Below the pieces are notes generated by a model that was not told the DNA's origin, searched no databases, and saw only the letters and a list, made by a program, of their open reading frames with translations. The position numbers and the translations under genes are program-made. Below are positions 1 through 7,519 of a stretch of DNA of 35,393 nucleotides, piece by piece. This DNA is from Chloroherpetonaceae bacterium. Lineage in GTDB: Bacteria; Bacteroidota; Chlorobiia; Chlorobiales; Chloroherpetonaceae. The stretch covers positions 1-35,393 of the forward strand of contig JANQGG010000043.1 in assembly GCA_028277445.1 (NCBI GenBank), given 5' to 3'. Each line of letters begins with the position of its first letter. The first letter of the stretch is position 1.

Positions 1-40
1 CAGACAAAGGAGAGCAGTTAGATATGCTGAATCAAGTTAC

Positions 41-133
41 TAATGACAAAATTAGTGTTCCCTGAGCGTGCCGAAGGGAACATGATCTTCAAAATCGGCA
101 TTTCGGCAGGCTCCGATTTTATTGTTGTCATTA
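41..133. repeat. Nested inverted-repeat element upstream of nifB
   Basis: Three inverted repeats lie in about 93 bp. An outer pair is TAATGACAA (41-49) with TTGTCATTA (125-133). Inside it are GTTCCCT (57-63) with AGGGAAC (75-81), and AAAATCGG (91-98) with CCGATTTT (113-120). The RNA or single strand could fold as a multi-stem structure. It resembles the small dispersed palindromic repeats common between genes in FCB and other genomes; that family link is inference. The rest of 1-242 shows no convincing coding region. Confidence 0.6.
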
Positions 134-242
134 CCCGTTTGTTTATTGCTAAATATGAAAACTCGAAATGACTAAAAAATATGGGTGGGTATTAAACTCA
201 CCCAAACTCACAAAGAAATTTAAACGTTGAATTTAGAACATC

Positions 243-1517
243 ATGACAGTACCTATAGAAAACCACCCGTGTTTTAACGATGAATCGCGGCACAAATATG
301 GACGAATACATTTACCGGTTGCGCCAAAATGCAACATTCAGTGCAACTTCTGTAACCGTAAATTTGATTGTTTGAATGAAAACCGCCCAGGGGTTACCAG
401 CAAAGTTCTTTCACCGTATCAGGCGCTTCATTATCTGAAAAATGCAATGGAGATAGCGCCAAATATTGCGGTTGTGGGTATTGCCGGTCCGGGTGATCCG
501 TTTGCAAATCCCGAGGAAACTATGCAAACCCTGCGTTTGGTGAGGGAGGCCTATCCTGAGATACTCTTGTGTGTAGCAACCAATGGATTAAATGTTTTAC
601 CCTATATCGATGAACTGGCCGAGTTGAAAGTCAGTCATGTGACACTTACCATTAATGCCATTGATCCTGAAATAGGGGCTGAAATTTATTCCTGGGTGCG
701 TTATCGCAAGAAAATGTACCGCGGTATAAAAGGCGCTGAAATCTTATTAGAGAACCAAATGGCGGCTATTAAAAAGCTCAAGGAAGTTGGCATAACAGCA
801 AAAATTAATTCAATTATTATTCCCGGTGTTAATGACCACCACACATTGGCTGTGGCAGAAAAAGTCTCAGAAATGGGCGCCAATATCCTCAATTGCTTGC
901 CTTACTACCAGAACGAAGGTACGGTGTTTGAAAATGTTCCATCACCCAAACCGGCATTGGTAAAGTCCATTCAGGATAAAGCCGGTGAGTATCTGCCTCA
1001 AATGAAGCATTGTGCACGGTGCCGTGCAGACGCCATAGGAATAATTGGTGAAACCAATTCTGAACAAGTAATACTTAAACTACACGAAGCTGCAACCATG
1101 CCACTGAAACCTGTTGAAGAAAGACCTTATGTTGCTGTAACAAGCCTGGAAGGCGTGCTGATCAACCAGCATTTAGGCGAAGCCGATTACATTATGGTTT
1201 ATGAATATGATGAGGAAACCGGGACCAGCAATTTGGTTGAGTCGCGCCGTGCACCAGCGCCGGGCGGAGGGACGCATCGCTGGGAATTACTGGCAAAAAC
1301 ACTCTCGGATTGTCGGGCCGTTATGGTTAGCGGAGCAGGCAACAGCCCAACACAGGTGTTAAAAAAACAAGGCATTGAAGTGATGGTTCTGGAAGGTGTT
1401 ATTGACGAAGCCGTAGCCGGCTACTTTACCGGAAAAGATTTAAAGCACCTGATCAAGAGTTCTCAGATTCATGCATGCGGCACTAGTTGTAAAGGCACAG
1501 GAACAGGCTGTGGGTAA
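243..1517 (+). CDS. nifB: Nitrogenase cofactor biosynthesis protein NifB (radical SAM)
   Basis: NifB builds NifB-co, the 8Fe-9S-carbide precursor of the nitrogenase FeMo cofactor, by radical SAM chemistry in the cytoplasm. The 424-residue protein has the radical SAM cluster motif C30-x3-C34-x2-C37, followed by C43. The typical NifB stretch AGPGDPFANPEET lies near residue 80-93. The C-terminal part (about 290-420) matches the NifX/NafY-like domain fused to many NifB proteins and ends in a Cys/Gly-rich tail. Length is normal for the two-domain form. The ATG at 243 opens directly on the conserved N-terminus. The 2Fe-2S ferredoxin gene follows after 27 bp, and modABC lies downstream. Nitrogenase structural genes are not in view and may lie to the left of the window. 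Confidence 0.96.
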   Translation: MTVPIENHPCFNDESRHKYGRIHLPVAPKCNIQCNFCNRKFDCLNENRPGVTSKVLSPYQALHYLKNAMEIAPNIAVVGIAGPGDPFANPEETMQTLRLVREAYPEILLCVATNGLNVLPYIDELAELKVSHVTLTINAIDPEIGAEIYSWVRYRKKMYRGIKGAEILLENQMAAIKKLKEVGITAKINSIIIPGVNDHHTLAVAEKVSEMGANILNCLPYYQNEGTVFENVPSPKPALVKSIQDKAGEYLPQMKHCARCRADAIGIIGETNSEQVILKLHEAATMPLKPVEERPYVAVTSLEGVLINQHLGEADYIMVYEYDEETGTSNLVESRRAPAPGGGTHRWELLAKTLSDCRAVMVSGAGNSPTQVLKKQGIEVMVLEGVIDEAVAGYFTGKDLKHLIKSSQIHACGTSCKGTGTGCG

Positions 1518-1544
1518 TGATTAAACATTAAAAAAGAAGAATAC

Positions 1545-1853
1545 ATGCAGAAACCTAAACATCATATGTTAATTTGCGCCAGCTTCAGAAGCGGCGGTAC
1601 TCCGCAAGGGGTGTGTTATAAAAAAGAATCGTTGCAACTCATGCAATATTTGGAAGAAGAACTGTCTGATCGCGGCATGACTGATGTCATGATCTCAACC
1701 ACCGGCTGTTTGAACATCTGCGACCGCGGCCCGATTATCGTGGTGTATCCTGAAGGGTACTGGTATGGCCAAATCACCCAAGAAGAGCAGATTGATGATA
1801 TTCTGGACGCCCTTGAAGAAGGCGAGGCTAAGGAAGAGTATTTGCTGACTTAA
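1545..1853 (+). CDS. Thioredoxin-like [2Fe-2S] ferredoxin, nif-associated
   Basis: Small electron carrier of the thioredoxin-like 2Fe-2S ferredoxin family (the family of Aquifex Fd4, the Shethna protein and NuoE-like domains). The 102-residue protein has the four expected cluster cysteines C11, C24, C55 and C59, with STTGCLNICDRGP around the last two. Genes of this type often sit beside nifB, which suggests electron supply for nitrogenase or cofactor assembly. It is probably cotranscribed with nifB (27-bp gap) and ends at the hairpin terminator at 1883. The 3' end of this gene recurs downstream at 2564 and 3476, each time after a toxin-antitoxin module. The last ~18 codons therefore belong to a repeat family. 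Confidence 0.9.
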   Translation: MQKPKHHMLICASFRSGGTPQGVCYKKESLQLMQYLEEELSDRGMTDVMISTTGCLNICDRGPIIVVYPEGYWYGQITQEEQIDDILDALEEGEAKEEYLLT

Positions 1854-1882
1854 TAATCAAATTCATTTTAGTTCTTTGAAAG

Positions 1883-1905
1883 AGGCGCGCCAAGCGCCTT
1901 TTTTT
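1883..1905 (+). terminator. Rho-independent terminator after the ferredoxin gene
   Basis: AGGCGC (1883-1888) pairs with GCGCCT (1894-1899) across a short loop and is followed by a run of T. It lies 30 bp after the ferredoxin stop and would end the nifB-ferredoxin transcript. The same hairpin is copied at 2668. Confidence 0.85.
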
Positions 1906-2057
1906 ATGTGCGGATTGTTCAAAGGTATTCATTGATGTTTTACATCCAATCTTGCCTTAGATATATAAGTTTTGCATTTGAGGAAAATTAAAGTGAGTAA
2001 CGTAAAAATCTTTATATTAAAAAATTAAAATTCAACGTATCGACATATTTTTTGTTA

Positions 2058-2309
2058 ATGAAAAATGAGAAATTACTTCATAAATTATACTCAAAATCCA
2101 AAAATATCAGTTTTTCAGACTTGGTTTTATGTGCAGAGCTGTATGGATTTGAACTTGATCGTATAAGTGGAAGTCATCACATTTTTAAACATAAAGATGT
2201 TAATGAAGTTCTCAACTTGCAAAATGTAAAAGGAAAAGCTAAGCCATATCAAATTAAACAGTTTTTAAAGTTGATTGAGGTATATAACTTAAAATTTCAA
2301 GACGAATGA
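2058..2309 (+). CDS. hicA: HicA-family toxin (mRNA interferase)
   Basis: Small toxin of the HicA family, a double-stranded-RNA-binding-fold mRNA interferase. From the ATG at 2058 the protein has 83 residues; a TTG at 2052 in the same frame is less likely. The core contains the HicA signature GSHHIFKH, with the catalytic His in the G-S-H context. It overlaps hicB by 4 bp (ATGA), the usual translational coupling of these pairs. The gene order hicA-hicB is standard. The module sits between the intact ferredoxin gene and a partial copy of its 3' end, so it looks acquired. AT content appears higher than in nifB. Confidence 0.85.
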   Translation: MKNEKLLHKLYSKSKNISFSDLVLCAELYGFELDRISGSHHIFKHKDVNEVLNLQNVKGKAKPYQIKQFLKLIEVYNLKFQDE

Positions 2310-2527
2310 TAAAGGATTATCACATAAATATTTTTTACAGTGCTGATGACGAAGGATATATTGCAGACATTCCTGATCTAAAAACTTGTTCAGCATTTGG
2401 TGAAACGCCGAGCGAAGCTTTGTCAGAAGTTCTTTTAGCAAAACAAGCATGGCTAGAGTCTGCAAAAGCAAATGGAAAACCCATTCCTGTCCCAAAATAC
2501 AAGCCTATTATCTATCAAGTTGCTTAA
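2306..2527 (+). CDS. hicB: HicB-family antitoxin
   Basis: Antitoxin partner of HicA. The 73-residue protein has the HicB pattern: an N-terminal beta strand with FYSADDEGYIADIPDL, then a helix with A-F-G-E-T-P-S-E-A-L. No separate C-terminal DNA-binding domain is visible, so this is the short HicB form. Translation is coupled to hicA through the ATGA overlap. Short HicB proteins neutralise the toxin through the partially degraded RNase-H-like fold. No operator was recognised upstream of hicA. Confidence 0.88.
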   Translation: MIKDYHINIFYSADDEGYIADIPDLKTCSAFGETPSEALSEVLLAKQAWLESAKANGKPIPVPKYKPIIYQVA

Positions 2528-2563
2528 TTTCACCCCATGTTTCATGGTACTAATGAGAACACA

Positions 2564-2695
2564 GAGGAAGAGCAGATTGATGACATCTTGGACGCTTTGG
2601 AAGAAGGCGAGGCTAAGGAAGAGTATTTGCTGACTTAATAATCAAATTCATTTTAGTTCTTTGAAAGAGGCGCGCCAAGCGCCTTTTTTATGTGC
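2564..2695 (+). repeat. Partial copy (second) of the ferredoxin 3' end plus terminator
   Basis: This stretch repeats the last ~24 codons of the ferredoxin gene, its stop (TAA 2636-2638) and the downstream hairpin (compare 1779-1912). The first part differs from the original at five neighbouring codons (Asp, Ile, Leu, Ala, Leu), all synonymous. The following ~90 nt look identical apart from one T in the T-run. There is no start codon or upstream part, so it is not a gene. With the original it flanks hicAB as a direct repeat. Confidence 0.92.
2668..2689 (+). terminator. Copied terminator hairpin
   Basis: Same AGGCGC / GCGCCT hairpin and T-run as at 1883, carried by the repeat. It could end the hicAB transcript. 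Confidence 0.75.
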
Positions 2696-2812
2696 ACCTG
2701 CCATATAGCTTTGTTAGAAAACCAACTGAAAAACGAATTTTAAATATATTTGGTACATTAGTGTATGAAGCCTATTCAACGATCAACAATGATAAGTCAG
2801 GAAAGAATAAAG

Positions 2813-3040
2813 ATGGAAAGAATAGAATTGCCTTTATCAAAGCTGTCGCTGGCTCAAAAGCTCGACCTAATGGAAGCCATTTGGGAAGATTTGACTCATG
2901 ATGAAGAAAAATTTGAATCTCCAGATTGGCATGAATATATCCTAAAGCAGAGAGAAAGTTCAGTAGCGGCAGGCAATCAAAAAATATTCGATTGGGATGA
3001 TGCCAAAAAAAGAATAAAAAAGAATATTTCATGCAAATGA
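2813..3040 (+). CDS. Addiction-module antitoxin (Unstab_antitox-like)
   Basis: Short acidic protein of the 'putative addiction module component' type (PF09720-like), usually paired with a RelE/ParE toxin. From the ATG at 2813 it has 75 residues and starts MERIELPLSKLSLAQKLD, the usual N-terminus of this family, with W-E-D-L following. An in-frame ATG at 2765 would add 16 residues, but 2813 has an AGGA-type ribosome site and fits the family start. The 3' end overlaps the start of the toxin reading frame by 10 bp. The toxin is frameshifted, so the antitoxin may be a relic. Confidence 0.75.
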   Translation: MERIELPLSKLSLAQKLDLMEAIWEDLTHDEEKFESPDWHEYILKQRESSVAAGNQKIFDWDDAKKRIKKNISCK

Positions 3041-3317
3041 GAATTGAAGATGCCGAAAAGGATATTGAGAGGGTTATTGGTTCTACGAAAGGCAATCTCA
3101 GGGCTTAGGTGACTATTTTATCGATTCAATATACTCCGATATTGATTCACTTGTATATTTCGGAGGTATTCACAGAAAAGTTTTTAGTCACTATAGGCTT
3201 CTCTCTAAACGCTTCCCGTTTGCCATTTACTATCAACTAGGTGAGGATTTTGTTGTAGTTAAAGCAGTATTGGATTGTAGGCGAAAACCAAGCTGGATAA
3301 GAGAAAAACTTATATAA
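3031..3317 (+). pseudogene. ParE/RelE-family toxin, frameshifted
   Basis: The frame opened by the ATG at 3031 gives MQMRIEDAEKDIER and soon runs into a stop. From about 3067 the next frame continues with the expected ParE sequence (GYWFYERQSQGLGDYFIDS...), including HYRLLSKRFPFAIYY and a C-terminal CRRKPSWI, down to the TAA at 3315. One missing G in the G-run near 3066-3069 explains the shift. It is a typical type II toxin of ~95 residues that is inactive as written, unless the deletion is a sequencing error or the frame is rescued by slippage. Confidence 0.85.
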
Positions 3318-3321
3318 AACT

Positions 3322-3474
3322 AACAAGATAGAGCAGTCCCCCGAAGCAAATACCTCGCAAATCAGAGAGCTCGTTTTTCAAAACTATAGAATCATTTATC
3401 TGTTTTTCCTTCTAAACCATGGGAAAAGGCTTAATCAGTTTTTTGAATTTGCGGATATTGGGGACAAAAATCCG
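3322..3474 (+). pseudogene. Truncated RelE/ParE toxin remnant
   Basis: One open frame reads ...SQIRELVFQNYRIIYL..., a segment typical of the C-terminal third of RelE/ParE toxins (R-E-L-x-F-x-N-Y-R-I-I-Y). No start, N-terminal part or antitoxin is visible, and the tail after the motif no longer resembles the family. It ends in TGA just before the third ferredoxin-end copy. I read it as the leftover of a further toxin-antitoxin insertion. Confidence 0.55.
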
Positions 3475-3475
3475 T

Positions 3476-3532
3476 GAAATTCTGCACGTCCATGAAAAAG
3501 GCGAAGTCAAAGAAGAGTACTTACTGACTTAG
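3476..3532 (+). repeat. Partial copy (third) of the ferredoxin 3' end, diverged
   Basis: This reads EILHVHEKGEVKEEYLLT then stop, against DILDALEEGEAKEEYLLT in the intact gene. The reading frame and stop position are kept while many bases differ. It lacks the following terminator hairpin. It probably derives from an older or more distant allele of the ferredoxin gene. Confidence 0.8.
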
Positions 3533-3897
3533 CAAAACAGAACGTACTAATCACCCATTTCCATTTTTAACGAACTCTCTGGATCATTCCGTATTCTTTT
3601 CAACAGGGGACTTTTTAATAATCCAAACGAAATAAATTGAAAGGTCTATCAAAACTTCAAGCTTTATAGAAAATAGCTTGCCAGCCGGGTTTTTCTGAAC
3701 ATGAAATATTATCTACATTTTGGTATAAACGTTGGATTAACTACATAGTTGTATTTTTCAACGTGAGTATCAAAAATATGTGTGCTTATGTAAGTGTGTA
3801 AAACCTTATCAAACAGGCGCTTTCTTTAAATGAAGAGAGTTGGCATGTGTTTTGATGTAAAAAAAGCAGTTTTGTCAGTAAGAGTTATAGTAGAATC
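3533..3897. other. Gene-free stretch upstream of modABC with an inverted repeat
   Basis: No coding region is supported here. ACGTTG (3729-3734) and CAACGT (3759-3764) form an inverted repeat that encloses AACTACATAGTT (3739-3750), itself a palindrome. This could be an operator for modABC, but it does not match the ModE consensus I know. No clear promoter was found. Confidence 0.35.
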
Positions 3898-4704
3898 ATG
3901 AGTGGAGAGTTAAAAGCTAAAGGAGTGTTCAAATTCTTCAAGCAATGGATTGCATGTTGCATCATCAGTCTTATGTTTTTGGGTTGCTCAAACCAAACCG
4001 AAAAACAACCGTTGCGAGTAGCGGCAGCGGGTAACATCAGTTTTGTGGCAAAAGCCTTAAAGGAAGACTTTGAAAAAAAACATCCGGGAATTTCTGTTGA
4101 CTTTTCTTTTGCTTCAAGCGGCAAGCTTGCCGCGCAGATTATGAATGGCGCGCCGTTTGATGTGTTTCTCTCCGCAGATATGGGTTATCCCGAACGGCTT
4201 TATAAAGAGGGTTTATCCACTTCCGAGCCACAAGTTTATACAACTGGAAAACTCATTTTGTTTTCAGCGGGAAAAACACCGGTAAATTCGGGTTTGGATG
4301 TTATCCTGGATGAGAATGTAAAGATTGTTGCGGTTGCAAATCCAAAACTCGCCACATATGGCACAGCGGCAGCACAAGCGTTGGAGAAAGCCCGGTTAAT
4401 GCAGCAGGTCAAACAGAAATTTGTGATCGGGGAAAATGTGTTTCAAACCGTTCAATTCACCTTAAGCGCTGCGGATGTTGGATTTATCACAAAATCTGCC
4501 TTATTTACACCGGCATTGGAAAAGTTTAAATCCGATTCTTCAAACTGGTGGCCGGTACCCGATAGTTTGTATCAACCCATAGAGCAGGGACTGGTGCTCT
4601 TAAAACAGAGCTCAGAAAACAAACATGCAAAAACATTTATAACCTATATTTTATCAGAGGGCGCTCGCAACCTATTTAAACAGTACGGATATCACTATGA
4701 TTAA
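3898..4704 (+). CDS. modA: Molybdate ABC transporter, substrate-binding lipoprotein ModA
   Basis: Periplasmic molybdate/tungstate-binding protein of 268 residues. The N-terminus has a hydrophobic segment ending LGCSNQ, which suggests a lipoprotein. The mature part begins with LRVAAAGNISFVAKAL and contains the ModA pattern FSFASSGKLAAQIMNGAPFDVFLSAD, split here across about residues 65-90. These Ser residues typically bind the oxyanion. A GTG at 3925 could give a shorter signal peptide, but the ATG at 3898 is preferred. The gene overlaps modB by 8 bp, so the three mod genes form one operon. Its place near nifB fits molybdenum supply to nitrogenase. Confidence 0.93.
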   Translation: MSGELKAKGVFKFFKQWIACCIISLMFLGCSNQTEKQPLRVAAAGNISFVAKALKEDFEKKHPGISVDFSFASSGKLAAQIMNGAPFDVFLSADMGYPERLYKEGLSTSEPQVYTTGKLILFSAGKTPVNSGLDVILDENVKIVAVANPKLATYGTAAAQALEKARLMQQVKQKFVIGENVFQTVQFTLSAADVGFITKSALFTPALEKFKSDSSNWWPVPDSLYQPIEQGLVLLKQSSENKHAKTFITYILSEGARNLFKQYGYHYD

Positions 4705-5395
4705 TGGCATGGATTGGCAATCACTGGATTTAGCGCCGTTTGTATTATCTGTAAAGCTCTCATTGGTAACCACAGTGATCTTGCTTTTGGTCTCCTTTCC
4801 ACTGGCCTATGCCTTGGCGCGAACCCAGTTTCGTTTTAAAATGGCCGTTGATTCCCTGGTAACCATGCCGTTGGTGTTACCGCCATCCGTCCTGGGTTTT
4901 TACATTTTAATCGCTCTGGCGCCTTCTTCCCCGATCGGTAGTTTTTTTCTAAGCGTGTTCGATATCCGGTTGGTCTTTAGTTTTACAGGTATGGTGATTG
5001 CATCGTGTTTGTTCTCATTGCCATTGATGGTTCAGCCACTCAAAAACGGCCTGGAAAGCACAAATCGCTCTATTTGGGAAGCGGCTTATACATTGGGTAA
5101 ATCAGAAATAGAAACGCTTTTCAGGGTGGTGATCCCGAACATGAAATCCTCCATCATTGGCGCTTGTATCATTACGTTTGCCCATACCATGGGCGAGTTT
5201 GGCATTATTTTAATGATTGGCGGGAACATTCCCGGCGAAACCCGCGTGGCATCGGTTGCGATTTACGATAAAGTAGAGCAACTTGATTTTATGTCGGCGC
5301 ATATGTATTCACTGATCCTGGTTGCCTTAAGTTTTGGCGTGCTGTTTACAGTGAATGTTTTGAATAGAAAACGAAATGTGTATCAGGTGTTATGA
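4697..5395 (+). CDS. modB: Molybdate ABC transporter permease ModB
   Basis: Inner-membrane permease of 232 residues with about five hydrophobic segments. The cytoplasmic coupling loop has the EAA motif (EAAYTLGKSEIETLF, about residues 133-147), and the stretch LPLVLPPSVLGFY is typical of ModB. The start overlaps modA by 8 bp and the stop overlaps modC by 4 bp (ATGA), so the genes are translationally coupled. Confidence 0.95.
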   Translation: MINGMDWQSLDLAPFVLSVKLSLVTTVILLLVSFPLAYALARTQFRFKMAVDSLVTMPLVLPPSVLGFYILIALAPSSPIGSFFLSVFDIRLVFSFTGMVIASCLFSLPLMVQPLKNGLESTNRSIWEAAYTLGKSEIETLFRVVIPNMKSSIIGACIITFAHTMGEFGIILMIGGNIPGETRVASVAIYDKVEQLDFMSAHMYSLILVALSFGVLFTVNVLNRKRNVYQVL

Positions 5396-6249
5396 TTAAA
5401 ATAGATGTAACAAAACGATTACTGACCGCTGAAGGGGCTTTAAGCCTGACAGTACAAATGGAGTCGGAGTTGAATGGCTGCACAGGTATTATGGGCATTT
5501 CAGGAAGTGGTAAAACTACCCTGTTGAGAATGCTTGCCGGATTAACCAATCCCGATAGCGGTCACATAGAAGTTGCCGGCAAAGTTTGGTACGATAGCCT
5601 GCAAAAGATCAATGTTCCGGTTCAGGAGCGGCGGATCGGGTTTGTGTTTCAGGATTACTCCTTGTTTCCTAACATGAGCGTTCATGAAAATGTGGCGTTC
5701 TCGTGTAAAGATTACAGCAAAATCGAGGCATTGCTGGAGATGGCGGGCCTTGGAAGGTTTAGGGATTTTTCTCCCGATCAATTATCGGGCGGGCAAAAAC
5801 AACGCGTGGCGTTAGTGCGCGCGCTTGCTCGCGACCCGGAACTCCTGCTCCTGGACGAGCCGCTTTCGGCGCTGGATAACGAAGCCCGCGAAAAGCTGCA
5901 AGACGATCTGCTTGAAATTCAAAACCGATTTGGTACCACCACGTTTTTGGTCTCCCATGATGAAATGGAAATTCGAAAGCTTTGCAGCAGTGTGGCTGTG
6001 ATTGAGAATGGAAAACTGGCTGCGATAGCGCCACCCGAAGAGATGTTTACCCACCGACCGCAGCGAAATAAATTTTCTTATATGGGTAAAATTCACTCCA
6101 TCAAAAAGTTGGGTGATTGCGCGATGCTGGTGGTAGGTTATGGCAAGAACAAAACCAAGGTAATGCTCCGCAAAGAGGATTTAAAAATGATCATGGACGA
6201 TCCCAACGAATTCATGCGCCTGGATTTAGGCGAAGCCGATGAGGGGTGA
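5392..6249 (+). CDS. modC: Molybdate ABC transporter ATP-binding protein ModC, short form
   Basis: ATPase that powers molybdate import. Walker A GISGSGKTT is at 35-43, the Q-loop near 87, the signature LSGGQ at 131-135, Walker B LLLLDEP at 151-157 and the switch His at 189. At 285 residues it is shorter than classical ModC proteins of ~350 residues. After residue 228 only a short segment related to a TOBE/MOP domain remains, so the molybdate-sensing domain looks incomplete. The last 126 nt (from 6124, codon 245) recur four times downstream at 7287, 9392, 11362 and 12848. The nucleotides just after the stop end in TGAAC (6262-6266), where a cassette-like insert begins. Confidence 0.95.
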   Translation: MIKIDVTKRLLTAEGALSLTVQMESELNGCTGIMGISGSGKTTLLRMLAGLTNPDSGHIEVAGKVWYDSLQKINVPVQERRIGFVFQDYSLFPNMSVHENVAFSCKDYSKIEALLEMAGLGRFRDFSPDQLSGGQKQRVALVRALARDPELLLLDEPLSALDNEAREKLQDDLLEIQNRFGTTTFLVSHDEMEIRKLCSSVAVIENGKLAAIAPPEEMFTHRPQRNKFSYMGKIHSIKKLGDCAMLVVGYGKNKTKVMLRKEDLKMIMDDPNEFMRLDLGEADEG

Positions 6250-6261
6250 GTTTTAGATTTC

Positions 6262-6330
6262 TGAACGGTGAGTTCACCGGCGGCATTTGAGCGGGGCGAG
6301 TAAGCCGTCCGGTGCAGCGATTTGTTAGGC
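6262..6330 (-). repeat. attC-like integron recombination site 1
   Basis: Read on the minus strand, the site starts with GCCTAAC (6330-6324), a perfect RYYYAAC core that overlaps the stop codon of the methyltransferase gene. GCACCGGACGGC follows and can pair with GCCGCCGGTGA near the other end, leaving an unpaired extra A as in classical attC sites. It ends in GTTCA (6266-6262), a degenerate GTTRRRY core shared with the modC tail. The gene's far end carries TTAGGC (7070-7065), the partner of the GCCTAAC core. No integrase is in the window. Confidence 0.72.
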
Positions 6331-6939
6331 AAGATACTTTCTGCCTCGCCTATCTCTAAACCTATATTTCTTTTGATACTCACGTCGTTGTTTAGTAATT
6401 TCGTACAAAACAATTCCTGACGTTGTTCCTAAATTTAAACTCTCGATCATGCCCACCATTGGAATACCGATGCACATTTCGCTGCGATTTATCGCGAAGT
6501 CACTAATACCTCGAGATTCATTGCCAAACCAAACTGCAAGCTTGGCATACTCAGTAAAGTCACCCTCGTCTAAATCTATGCATTTCTTTTGCTTTACATG
6601 TGGAGAAGTTACAATGGATACAAAATTATTTTGCTCTAAGTGGGCAAAGCATTCTTCTGTACTATCGAATCTTTTTACGAAACTCCATTTGATTGCCGAA
6701 ACCGATGTTGATGACAATGACTTTTTCTCTCTCATCTCTTGCCAATCATCGGGTAGAGATTTTCGAGGATCTACGATGTAAGTCTTCTCAACGCCCAATG
6801 CATTTACATTTCTGATAATGGCTCCGATATTTTTTATATCACTGGGGTTTTCTATAACGGCAATTAAATTCTTACATCTGTATGGTTTTATTTCATCAGC
6901 TCGTTGCCGTTTTGTGCTTTTTTGTGTTGATTCACTCAT
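6325..6939 (-). CDS. SpoU/TrmH-family RNA 2'-O-methyltransferase (cassette gene)
   Basis: A SAM-dependent RNA ribose methyltransferase of the SPOUT superfamily, 204 residues. The three SpoU motifs are present: NPSDIKNIGAIIRNVNALG (about 33-51, with the catalytic Arg), VWFGNESRGIS (about 138-148) and IPMVGMIESLNLGTTSGI (about 160-177), which forms the knot and SAM site. The basic C-terminus RRGRKYLA and the N-terminal KSTKRQR could bind RNA. The exact tRNA or rRNA target cannot be told. The stop codon lies inside the attC-like core, and the gene is read opposite to modC, as in a cassette. An AAGAG ribosome site precedes the ATG. Confidence 0.88.
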   Translation of the reverse strand: MSESTQKSTKRQRADEIKPYRCKNLIAVIENPSDIKNIGAIIRNVNALGVEKTYIVDPRKSLPDDWQEMREKKSLSSTSVSAIKWSFVKRFDSTEECFAHLEQNNFVSIVTSPHVKQKKCIDLDEGDFTEYAKLAVWFGNESRGISDFAINRSEMCIGIPMVGMIESLNLGTTSGIVLYEITKQRREYQKKYRFRDRRGRKYLA

Positions 6940-7070
6940 TCTCTTCTCTTTATTCCGAATACTACCCTAACAATAATTATATTGATTCTCATAAGCCGCA
7001 AGATTTAAAATATATACTTATGTCTCAATGCTTTGTATATATTTTAGCATCTTATACGGAATCGGCCTAA

Positions 7071-7286
7071 TTCCCTCACAACCATCCAAGTTTATTAAAG
7101 ATAATGTGGAGGCAAATCCGTGAGTTGGAATTTATTGAAAGAGACCTCTAAATAATAAGAAGCGATTCTAAAAGTTCAAAATGAATTTGATTATAGCATG
7201 TCATGCCTGTGAAAACAGGTATCTAGAGACTCCTGCTTTCGCAGGAGTGACCCACATTTTTATACTATTTCACCATTAGTACTGCC
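7071..7286. repeat. Hairpin block A of the modC array
   Basis: First of four related blocks (others start at 9026, 12606 and 13798). It lacks the first ~35 bp seen in the others and begins directly at the cassette end (GCCTAA, 7065-7070). It contains CCTGT/ACAGG (7206-7219) and ACTCCTGC/GCAGGAGT (7229-7248) hairpins, then CACCATTAGTACTGCC, and passes into the modC 3'-end copy at 7287. Confidence 0.85.
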
Positions 7287-7429
7287 ATGCTTGTGGTAGG
7301 TTATGGCAAGAACAAAACCAAGGTGATGCTACGCAAAGAGGATTTAAAAACGATCATGGACGATCCCAACGAATTCATGCGCCTGGACTTGGGCAAAGCC
7401 GATGAGGGGTGAGGTTTTTATTTTTGAAT
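7287..7429 (+). repeat. modC 3'-end copy A
   Basis: Copy of modC codons 245 to the stop (TGA 7410-7412) plus the tail to TGAAT. Against intact modC there are seven changed codons, five of them synonymous (Met to Thr and Glu to Lys are the others). The frame is open, but there is no upstream gene part. Confidence 0.95.
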
Positions 7430-7479
7430 GCATGAATGGATTATGTAAAAGCTCTGCTTATAATAAACTGGGTTAATGT
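7425..7479 (-). repeat. Degenerate attC-like site after the CoiA-like gene
   Basis: On the minus strand ACATTAAC (7479-7472) lies 41 bp past the stop of the CoiA-like gene. It nearly complements TTATGT at that gene's other end (8349-8344). The site ends at ATTCA (7429-7425), at the same place as the GTTCA ends of sites 1 and 3. No clear internal stem was found, so this is weak. Confidence 0.35.
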
Positions 7480-7519
7480 GTTTTGCTATAAATATCTATT
7501 ATTCTTTTAACTGAGAAGT

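Noticed and set aside
1-242. End of an upstream nif gene
   Set aside because: No frame in this stretch shows a recognisable protein end; it is filled by inverted repeats.
2690-3330. GTTAGAA before the ParE module and AACTAAC after it considered as cassette cores
   Set aside because: The heptamers do not complement each other well and no internal stem is visible; the match is likely chance.
3533-3897. Molybdenum-cofactor riboswitch or ModE site upstream of modA
   Set aside because: No recognisable conserved core; only a simple palindrome was seen.
7287-7412. modC 3'-end copies considered as small genes of their own
   Set aside because: They lack ribosome sites and begin inside modC; the internal ATG is the modC codon 245. 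They are best read as repeat fragments.
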